Positions 1 to 5,174 of a stretch of 5,174 nucleotides of DNA are shown piece by piece. The stretch spans positions 1 to 5,174 of the forward strand of contig JAHFTG010000181.1 of the NCBI GenBank assembly GCA_023269455.1, given 5' to 3'. How positions within the stretch are numbered: position 1 is the stretch's first letter; the number at the start of each line of letters is the position of its first letter. This stretch comes from Opitutaceae bacterium. GTDB lineage: Bacteria; Verrucomicrobiota; Verrucomicrobiia; Opitutales; Opitutaceae. A model generated the notes under the pieces. That model had not been told where the DNA came from. It was given only the letters and a program-made list of their open reading frames with translations, and made no database searches. A program made the translations under genes and the position numbers.

Positions 1-715
1 AGCCACGGAATCCACGGATGGCTTCGTCAGGGTCGGGGCGGCCGTGAAACACGAGGATGCGGCAACCTTTCGGGGGCTTGGGAGAAACGAAGAGATTGAA
101 GGGGAAGAGGGGGCGGCAGTGGCGTTTGTAGCTGCGCGCCCATTCGTCGGGCCACCAGTGGACTTCCTTCATCGCGTAGGTGAGGAAGGCCTGCTCGGTG
201 TTGAAGACGGTGCGATCTTCGGCGCGTTGGATTTCGCGCAGGAAGGTTTCGTAGATATAGTTGGAGGAACCCGCCTCGAAGCGGAAGATGGAGGAATTGC
301 CGACGTGAGGGCGCTGGCCGACGAGTTCTTTGCGGGCTTTTACCCAGTTGTGGATGATGCAGTTTTTGCCCGGCTGGTAGTCGAAGAAGCAGCCGATGTC
401 GTCCATGATGGCGACGTCGAGGTCGAGGAAGAGGGTGGGGCCGGTCAGGCCGCCGAAGCCGTCCTGGGTGACCATGAGTTTCACCAGCACATCGGGCCAG
501 CCGCGCTTGAGTCCGGGGTCGGCGGGGAAGGGGATGATGCGGACTGCGGGGTCGAGGCCGGTCGCGTCTTCCGTGCAGCAGTGGAATAGAAACGGGCGGT
601 GAAGGTGACGTTTAACTCCGGCGAGCAGCGTATTGACGTAATGCGGGCCGTAGCGGGTGCCCCACTTGATGCAGAGGATGTTGACCGGCGAAGAGAAAGG
701 CGTGGGGGCTGACAT
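1..715 (-). CDS. GT-A fold glycosyltransferase (GT8-like), C-terminus cut by window edge
   Basis: Predicted to transfer a sugar from a nucleotide-sugar donor, probably in the cytoplasm onto a surface glycan or glycolipid. The 238 visible residues begin MSAPTPFSSPVNILCIKWGT; there is no signal peptide or membrane segment. A hydrophobic strand runs into a DxD metal/donor motif (LFLDLDV, D98 and D100). Further features typical of such enzymes are VGNSSIFRF (138-146), NTEQAF (172-177, acidic-Gln pair), a Trp-rich stretch with SYK (187-197) and HGRPDP near the end (224-229), where GT8-type enzymes often carry a metal-binding histidine. The start is fixed by an in-frame TGA four codons upstream, which is also the stop of the preceding gene, 9 nt away. 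Only a short GAG resembles a ribosome binding site. The exact GT family and acceptor are not identifiable by eye. The gene is open at position 1, so probably a few dozen residues are missing. Confidence 0.85.
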   Translation of the reverse strand, partial: MSAPTPFSSPVNILCIKWGTRYGPHYVNTLLAGVKRHLHRPFLFHCCTEDATGLDPAVRIIPFPADPGLKRGWPDVLVKLMVTQDGFGGLTGPTLFLDLDVAIMDDIGCFFDYQPGKNCIIHNWVKARKELVGQRPHVGNSSIFRFEAGSSNYIYETFLREIQRAEDRTVFNTEQAFLTYAMKEVHWWPDEWARSYKRHCRPLFPFNLFVSPKPPKGCRILVFHGRPDPDEAIRGFRG

Positions 716-724
716 TTTAAAATC

Positions 725-1594
725 TCAGAGTGGACTTGGCTTGGCAGCGGACGCAAGCGGCAGAATACCAGCGGCGATGAGCGCGGCGAGAGCGGCCGGC
801 ATCATATGCTGCGAGAGGTGGTGGCCGTCTAAAAAACAGGCGGATATGGGTTCGATGACCGGGGCTGTCACGCCGGTTGAGCGGATGCCCACCTGCTTGC
901 AGACTTCGGAGAGTCGCGAGCAATAGGCACGGGTGATTTCATCGCGCAGGGTCTGGGGTCCGATGACGGGCAGCGCATGGCTGTCGTCGGGATTCCCGGC
1001 GTCACCGACAACGGGCGTCAGCGAGGGCAACCAGACGGACGGGGTATGGCCGGCCGCTTTCAAGCGCAGGGGGAGACGCATGAAGCGATCCACCGTTTCG
1101 TTGACGGAAGTTTCGATGCTGCGTCCTGCGAGGACCGCCTTGGGGATGTGGCAGCGGCAGTCTATTTCGCCGAAAACGAGCAGGATGCGGGCGGCGTCGG
1201 TAATATCGCGCGAGCGGAGCAGGGCGTCGATTTTTTCACGGGCGCGGGTGGACGAGCCGCGTTCGTCGGCCTGCCAGGCGGTGGCGGGACCGACATGAAA
1301 CACCTTGAAAACGGGCAGCAATTCGGCGGTAGAACTGACGTAGCGTGCGCGGAAAAAACCGGTCCAGATGCGGCGGCCTTTTTGGAAACGGATATGCTCG
1401 GCGCCGCCAAAAAAAATCGAATGACTGTCGCCGATCACGTGGAGGACCGGCAGAGGTAGGCGCGGTGTGAAACCGATGTGGCGTGCGAGCAGAGCATGCC
1501 TACGCGTCTCTAGGCCAGGCGTAGAAGGATTAGGGCGACGATCATTGATCGCGCTTTCCAGCGAATTGATCTCGGCCAGGGTGGCGGCGTCCAT
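725..1594 (-). CDS. SGNH/GDSL-like hydrolase, possible glycan esterase
   Basis: A 289-residue protein of probable SGNH-hydrolase fold. Visible landmarks are a strand leading into GDSHS (55-59, candidate nucleophile Ser57), HVGPAT (100-105, possible block II glycine), FGEIDCRCH (141-149, block III position) and DGHHLS (256-261, the DxxH of block V with Asp256 and His259). Family members remove or transfer acyl groups, often on carbohydrates. The block III sequence is GEID rather than GxND, so the usual oxyanion-hole Asn is absent and activity is uncertain. There is no signal peptide, so a cytoplasmic location is likely. The first ~48 residues are a helical extension of unknown role. It sits between the exporter and the glycosyltransferase, which suggests action on the same glycan (inference). 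ATG at 1594 is the only usual start after the upstream gene's stop; no Shine-Dalgarno motif precedes it. A T8 run in the coding strand lies just after the GDSHS codons. Confidence 0.82.
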   Translation of the reverse strand: MDAATLAEINSLESAINDRRPNPSTPGLETRRHALLARHIGFTPRLPLPVLHVIGDSHSIFFGGAEHIRFQKGRRIWTGFFRARYVSSTAELLPVFKVFHVGPATAWQADERGSSTRAREKIDALLRSRDITDAARILLVFGEIDCRCHIPKAVLAGRSIETSVNETVDRFMRLPLRLKAAGHTPSVWLPSLTPVVGDAGNPDDSHALPVIGPQTLRDEITRAYCSRLSEVCKQVGIRSTGVTAPVIEPISACFLDGHHLSQHMMPAALAALIAAGILPLASAAKPSPL

Positions 1595-1630
1595 GAAGCG
1601 GTAAAACGACGGCGGGTTATGTGCTCCAGT

Positions 1631-3379
1631 TCAGGTGCCCGAGGGAACGTTTTGCTGGTCGTAGAGCGCGCGATAGAGTGGGTTGTCCGCATAGAGCCCG
1701 GCGTGATCGCCCTTGGCGATGATCCGGCCGTCTTGAAAAACGAGGATCAGGGTGGCGTCGCGGATGGTGCTGAAGCGGTGCGCGATGATCAGCACGGTCT
1801 TGCCTACGACGAGTTTTTTGAGCGCCTGCTGGATGGCGGCCTCGCTCTCGCTGTCGAGCGCGCTGGTGGCCTCGTCGAGGATGAGGAGCGGAGCGTTGCG
1901 CAGAAAGGCGCGCGCGACGGCGATGCGCTGGCGCTGTCCGCCGGAGAGGCTGGCACCGCGTTCGCCGACGATGGTGTCGTAGCCTTGGGGAAGATTGAGG
2001 ATGAATTCGTGGGCGAAGGCGTTGCGGGCGGCCTGCTCGACCTCGGCGCGGGTGGCGTCGTGGCGGCCGAGGAGGAGGTTGTTGTAGATCGTGTCGTTGA
2101 AGAGCACGGGCTCCTGGGAGACGATGGCGATGTTGCGCCGGAGGTCGGCAAGCGTCACGTCGCGCAGATCGACGCCATCGAGCGTGATGTGTCCGGCGGT
2201 CACGTCGTAGAAGCGCGGGACGAGGTTGGCGAAGGTGGACTTGCCTGCACCGCTCGGGCCGACAAGGGCACAGGTGGTGCCGGCGGGAATCGAGACACTT
2301 ACGTTGCGCAGGGCGGCGGTGTCGTTGTCGTAGGTGAGGGAAACGTTTTCGAAGGCGAGGTGGCCGTGCGCGCGGGCGAGCGGCTTGGGGTGCGCGGGGT
2401 CGGTGATGGTCACGGGCGCGTTTAAAACAACTTCGAGGCGGTCGAGGGCGGCGGAGCCAATTTTGGTGATGTTCTGGAGCGCGCCGAGTTTCTTGATCGG
2501 ATCGTAGCAGGTGAAGAGCGCGGTGATGATCGAGATGAACGAGGATTGGGAGAGGCCGGTCTTGTAGGCGTAAACGAGGGTGATCGAAATGCCGACGGCG
2601 GAGATGATCTCGATCGAGGGCGTGAGCCCCTGGGTGTATTTGGTCACTTTCATCTGGGAGGTGAGCAAGGAGCGCGTGATCAGGCCGAGGCGGTCGGTCT
2701 CGCGTTTTTCCAGGCCGAAAGCGCGCACCTCGCGGGCGGCGTTGAGGTTTTCACTGAAGCGTTCGCTGACCTGACCGAGATGGCCTTGAACTTGGCGGGC
2801 GCGGTTGATGAGACGCTTGCCGATATAGCGAATAGGCAGGACCGAAAGGGGGATGATGGCCATCGTCACGAGCACGAGCAGCACGCCGCGTTCGCTGTAG
2901 GAAAGATAGGCGAGGTAGCTGAGCGCGCCGATGAGCGTGGTGGGCTGCTTGAAGATGTCGTTAGCGAAGGTGGTTAACGCGACTTGCAGCGTCTGGGTGT
3001 CGGTCATGCCGCGCGAGATTAGGTCGCCGGTCTTTTGTTTGTGGAGAAACGATAGCGGAAGAACCTGCAGCTTGCGGAAGTAATCGAGGCGCAGGGCCTC
3101 CAGCACGCGGGTGCCCGCGTATTGGATGAGGTAGCTGTTGAAGTAGCCGGCGACTCCGCGGATCAAAAAAATCGTGGGCAGCCACAGGGCGAGCAAAAGG
3201 AGCTGCGTATCGGTGAGCCGAATGGCGTGTTCGCCGAAAATCTTAGGGAAAACCATCTTCACCATCAGCGGCAAACCGGCGCCGTTGGCCGCGCCGTAGA
3301 GGACGCCGCAGAGCAACGCGCCGATGATCGGGCCGCGCACGGTCTTGAGGTAGGAAAAATAGGGGCGGAATCGGCGCAT
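1631..3379 (-). CDS. MsbA-type ABC exporter (fused membrane and ATPase domains)
   Basis: A half-transporter of the ABCB/MsbA type, 582 residues, the usual length for MsbA. It would act as an inner-membrane homodimer, using ATP to flip a lipid or glycolipid. The N-terminal ~300 residues form the exporter membrane domain, with hydrophobic segments near 16-40, 57-80, 138-160, 164-184, 255-275 and 280-298. The ATPase domain is complete: A-loop Tyr350, Walker A GPSGAGKST (374-382), Q-loop Gln422, signature LSGGQ (478-482), Walker B LLILDE (498-503, catalytic Glu503), D-loop SALD (506-509) and H-loop His534. It should therefore be active. It heads a probable operon with the hydrolase and glycosyltransferase downstream, which favours lipid A/LPS or another glycolipid as cargo over a drug. 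Substrate cannot be told from the motifs, so a gene symbol is withheld; a multidrug or peptide exporter is the alternative. No Shine-Dalgarno motif is seen before the ATG. Confidence 0.95.
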   Translation of the reverse strand: MRRFRPYFSYLKTVRGPIIGALLCGVLYGAANGAGLPLMVKMVFPKIFGEHAIRLTDTQLLLLALWLPTIFLIRGVAGYFNSYLIQYAGTRVLEALRLDYFRKLQVLPLSFLHKQKTGDLISRGMTDTQTLQVALTTFANDIFKQPTTLIGALSYLAYLSYSERGVLLVLVTMAIIPLSVLPIRYIGKRLINRARQVQGHLGQVSERFSENLNAAREVRAFGLEKRETDRLGLITRSLLTSQMKVTKYTQGLTPSIEIISAVGISITLVYAYKTGLSQSSFISIITALFTCYDPIKKLGALQNITKIGSAALDRLEVVLNAPVTITDPAHPKPLARAHGHLAFENVSLTYDNDTAALRNVSVSIPAGTTCALVGPSGAGKSTFANLVPRFYDVTAGHITLDGVDLRDVTLADLRRNIAIVSQEPVLFNDTIYNNLLLGRHDATRAEVEQAARNAFAHEFILNLPQGYDTIVGERGASLSGGQRQRIAVARAFLRNAPLLILDEATSALDSESEAAIQQALKKLVVGKTVLIIAHRFSTIRDATLILVFQDGRIIAKGDHAGLYADNPLYRALYDQQNVPSGT

Positions 3380-3429
3380 CGGGAATTTGTTATGCCGCTT
3401 GAGCGAGGGGGGCTAGGCAAGGTTTATTC

Positions 3430-3465
3430 TTGGCGGCGCCGGACTGCGTGCGGACGGGCCGCCAA
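3430..3465. repeat. Perfect 8-bp inverted repeat in the divergent region
   Basis: TTGGCGGC (3430-3437) is exactly complementary to GCCGCCAA (3458-3465), with a 20-base spacer. It lies in the region shared by the two divergent transcripts. It could be an operator half-site pair or a hairpin in a longer serS leader. Chance is also plausible because the area is very GC-rich. Confidence 0.4.
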
Positions 3466-3473
3466 CTTTCAAC

Positions 3474-3503
3474 TTGCTGCGTTTACGAGCGGGCCGCGAT
3501 AGT
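3474..3503 (+). promoter_or_regulatory. Weak candidate promoter for serS
   Basis: TTGCTG (3474-3479) and GATAGT (3498-3503) are separated by 18 bases and resemble the -35 and -10 boxes of a housekeeping sigma factor, with three and four matches of six. Transcription would start near 3510 and give a very short leader. A better -10-like string, GATAAT (3514-3519), lacks a plausible -35 and lies only 4 bases from the start codon. This is a suggestion from pattern only. Confidence 0.22.
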
Positions 3504-3523
3504 CCGCGTTTAAGATAATCACC

Positions 3524-4792
3524 ATGCTCGATCCCAAAATCCTTCGTGAATCGCCGGACCTCGTCCGCGCGGCGCTCGCCAAAAAACATCTGACGGTCGA
3601 TCTCGATGCCATTCTGGCATTGGACGAGGAGTGGCGTGTCAAGCTCCAGCAAGTCGAAGGGTTGCGCGGACTTCAAAAGGCGGCCAACGCCGAGATGGCC
3701 AAGCTGCCCAAGGGGTCGCCTGAGTTTATCGCCAAGGTTCAGGAGATGAAGGCGGTGTCCGCCCAGGTGAAGGATGGTGACGTGGTGCTGAAGGAGTTGG
3801 AGGAGCGGCTGAAGCAGGCGATGATGACTCTGCCCAATCTTCCGCATGCCAGCGTCCCCGAGGGGCGTCTGCCTGAGGACAACGTGGTGTTCGCCGAGCA
3901 TGGCGACGTGAACGCGCTTTCGCCGCACGCGGTGGCGCATTGGGAGATCGCGGGGTTCGAGAAACTTTTCGACTTCGCGCGCGGGGCGAAGGTCACGGGC
4001 GCGGGCTTTCCGTTTTACGTGGGTGACGCGGCGCGGCTCGTGCGGGCGTTGCTTCATTTCTTTTTGGATGAGAATGGCAAGGCCGGCTATGTGGAGGTGA
4101 ATCCGCCGATCTTCGTCAACGCCGCCAGCGCCACTGCGACGGGACAGTTGCCCGACAAGGAGGGCCAGATGTATGAAGCGCCCGTGGACGGTTTTTATGC
4201 CGTGCCGACGGCCGAGGTGCCGCTTACGAATTTCTTTCGCGATGAGATCATTGATGAGGCGCTGCTGCCGGTTTACCGCTGCGCCTATACGCCGTGTTTC
4301 CGCCGCGAGGCGGGCAGTTACGGCAAGGATGTGCGCGGGCTGAACCGGCTCCATCAGTTCGACAAGGTCGAGTTGTTGAAGTGGGTGCATCCGGCGACGA
4401 GTTACGACGAATTGGACAAGCTGCGCGGCGACGCCGAGAGTCTGTTGCGCAAGCTTGGGCTGCCTTATCGCGTGCTGCTGATGTGCGGGGGTGACCTCGG
4501 TTTCGCTCAGTCAAAAAAATACGATCTCGAAGTCTGGTCCGCTGGTCAAAAGCGTTGGCTCGAAGTGTCGAGCTGTTCGAATTTCGAGACGTTTCAGGCG
4601 CGGCGCGCGCAGATTCGTTTCCGCGGCAAGGACGGCAAGCCGGAGCTCGTGCATACGATCAACGGCTCCGGCCTCGCGGTGCCGCGGGTGTTGGCCGCTC
4701 TCTTGGAAAACAATCTCCAGGCGGATGGCCGCGTGAAAATCCCTTCCGTGCTCGTGCCGTATTTCGGCAAGGAATTCCTCAGTTTTAACTGA
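3524..4792 (+). CDS. serS: Seryl-tRNA synthetase
   Basis: Charges tRNA(Ser), and tRNA(Sec) where present, with serine in the cytoplasm using ATP. It is a class II synthetase acting as a homodimer. The 422 residues match the usual bacterial length (about 420-430). It opens with MLDPKILRESPDLVR, typical of the family. A charged helical arm at about 30-102 forms the coiled coil that grips the tRNA long variable arm. The catalytic core follows: motif 1 around 178-199 (VEVNPPIFVN), the serine-pocket TAEVPLTN (229-236), motif 2 beginning FRREAGSYGKD (259-269), and motif 3 NGSGLAVPR (380-388) with its conserved Arg388. Pro387 replaces a commonly seen Gly, a variant not expected to harm function. The protein looks complete and functional. 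The start is supported by the family N-terminus, although no Shine-Dalgarno sequence precedes it. tilS follows on the same strand 38 nt downstream. Confidence 0.98.
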   Translation: MLDPKILRESPDLVRAALAKKHLTVDLDAILALDEEWRVKLQQVEGLRGLQKAANAEMAKLPKGSPEFIAKVQEMKAVSAQVKDGDVVLKELEERLKQAMMTLPNLPHASVPEGRLPEDNVVFAEHGDVNALSPHAVAHWEIAGFEKLFDFARGAKVTGAGFPFYVGDAARLVRALLHFFLDENGKAGYVEVNPPIFVNAASATATGQLPDKEGQMYEAPVDGFYAVPTAEVPLTNFFRDEIIDEALLPVYRCAYTPCFRREAGSYGKDVRGLNRLHQFDKVELLKWVHPATSYDELDKLRGDAESLLRKLGLPYRVLLMCGGDLGFAQSKKYDLEVWSAGQKRWLEVSSCSNFETFQARRAQIRFRGKDGKPELVHTINGSGLAVPRVLAALLENNLQADGRVKIPSVLVPYFGKEFLSFN

Positions 4793-4794
4793 GG
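4777..4794 (+). repeat. 8-bp palindrome spanning the serS stop codon
   Basis: CCTCAGTT (4777-4784) and AACTGAGG (4787-4794) are perfectly complementary around a TT centre. In RNA this would fold as a short hairpin, probably with the inner pairs open, covering the last serS codons and the TGA. No T-run follows, so it does not fit an intrinsic terminator. A role in mRNA stability or in setting the serS/tilS ratio is possible but unproven. Confidence 0.45.
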
Positions 4795-4830
4795 GCTGAG
4801 CACGTCGGCCATGCACGGGGTTCCATAAAA

Positions 4831-5174
4831 ATGTCCACCTCGTCTTCCTGGCCCAGTCTTGCCACCGCGCTGGGCGCGCGCATCCCGCGCGAGGCATTGC
4901 ACCTTGCGGTGACTCGTTGGGCGGATGCGTCTCACGACGCTCAAGAGCCGTGCTGGGCGGTGGCGTTTTCAGGTGGGGCGGATTCGCTCGCGCTGCTGTT
5001 GTTGGTGTGGGCGCATTGGCCGGAGCGGCGCGGGCGGCTGGTGGCGCTGCATTTTAACCACCGGTTGCGCGGACGGGCGTCGGCGGCGGACGCCGTGTTT
5101 TGTCGGCGCGTGTGCGCGGCGTTGGGGGTCACTTTTGCGGCGGGCGAGTGGAAGCAGGCGAGGAAGGGCGCGAG
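4831..5174 (+). CDS. tilS: tRNA(Ile)-lysidine synthetase, N-terminal part (cut by window edge)
   Basis: TilS attaches lysine to C34 of the tRNA(Ile) with anticodon CAU, using ATP, so that it reads AUA and is charged with isoleucine. The 114 visible residues hold the PP-loop ATP-binding motif SGGADS (47-52) after a hydrophobic strand. They also hold the TilS hallmark HFNHRLRG (74-81), followed by S84, D87 and FCRRVC (90-95). These spacings match the family. The N-terminus before the PP-loop is about 46 residues, longer than the roughly 20 of E. coli TilS, so the true start may lie further in. The ATG at 4831 is the first usual start after an in-frame stop at 4786-4788, and a GGGG sits 10 bases before it. 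The gene follows serS by 38 nt and is likely co-transcribed. The C-terminal two-thirds or more lie beyond the window. Confidence 0.93.
   Translation, partial: MSTSSSWPSLATALGARIPREALHLAVTRWADASHDAQEPCWAVAFSGGADSLALLLLVWAHWPERRGRLVALHFNHRLRGRASAADAVFCRRVCAALGVTFAAGEWKQARKGA

Larger units (their letters stand above)
3380..3523. promoter_or_regulatory. Divergent intergenic region between exporter operon and serS
   Basis: This 144-bp gap separates two divergently read blocks, so it must hold the start signals of the left block and of serS. No strong promoter is visible on either strand. It contains AT-rich patches near both start codons and a perfect 8-bp inverted repeat (3430-3437 with 3458-3465). 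No ORF or RNA gene is recognisable in it. Confidence 0.6.

Noticed and set aside
3..18. Short direct repeat CCACGGA twice at the left edge
   Set aside because: It is a 9-base spaced repeat inside coding sequence for a repeated Arg-Gly pair, and too short to mean anything.
44..589. A 181-codon open frame on the plus strand at the left edge
   Set aside because: The opposite strand encodes a glycosyltransferase with DxD and HGxPxP motifs through the same bases. The plus frame is an acidic, Gly/Val-rich shadow.
977..1459. A 160-codon plus-strand open frame opposite the SGNH gene
   Set aside because: No domain or motif is visible, and the minus strand carries a coherent protein with GDSHS and DxxH motifs.
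1619..2425. A 268-codon open frame on the plus strand opposite the exporter
   Set aside because: It mirrors the ATPase domain coding sequence and has Gly/Val/Glu-rich composition without any recognisable motif.
3413..4390. A 325-codon open frame on the minus strand opposite serS
   Set aside because: It lies opposite an unmistakable serS, is rich in Arg, His and Leu, and shows no domain. Long antisense frames are expected in GC-rich genes.
4682..4687. Pro387 in place of Gly in serS motif 3
   Set aside because: The conserved Arg388 and the rest of the motif are intact, and this position is tolerant in bacterial enzymes, so it is not evidence of a paralogue or loss of function.
4777..4794. Intrinsic terminator after serS
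   Set aside because: The palindrome is followed by GCTGAGCACG, with no T-tract, and tilS starts 36 bases later on the same strand.

Overview
The window is GC-rich and densely coded. It holds five protein-coding genes in two divergent blocks that flank a short intergenic region at 3380-3523. Gene content is ordinary for a Gram-negative-type bacterium that makes surface glycolipids. The protein sequences and high GC feel close to Verrucomicrobiota (Opitutaceae-like). That placement rests on impression rather than a search and is held loosely.

The left block (minus strand, read right to left) carries three genes. A full-length 582-residue MsbA-type ABC exporter (1631-3379) comes first. After a 36-nt gap comes a 289-residue SGNH/GDSL-like hydrolase (725-1594). 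After a 9-nt gap comes a GT-A type glycosyltransferase (1-715) whose C-terminus runs off the left edge. The tight, same-strand packing suggests one transcript. Together the genes suggest assembly, trimming or modification, and flipping of a lipid-linked glycan such as lipid A/LPS or another glycolipid; the substrate cannot be read from the sequence.

The right block (plus strand) carries two tRNA-related housekeeping genes. Complete serS (3524-4792, seryl-tRNA synthetase) is followed after 38 nt by the 5' part of tilS (4831 to the window edge, tRNA(Ile)-lysidine synthetase).

The 144-bp divergent region must hold promoters for both blocks, but only a weak candidate for serS can be pointed to. 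A perfect 8-bp inverted repeat lies in it, and another 8-bp palindrome spans the serS stop codon. No RNA genes, mobile elements, CRISPR arrays or long repeats were seen. Several long open frames lie opposite the real genes, an expected effect of high GC. I found no convincing novel system. The most noteworthy item is the exporter-hydrolase-glycosyltransferase cluster, with an SGNH protein whose block III lacks the usual asparagine.
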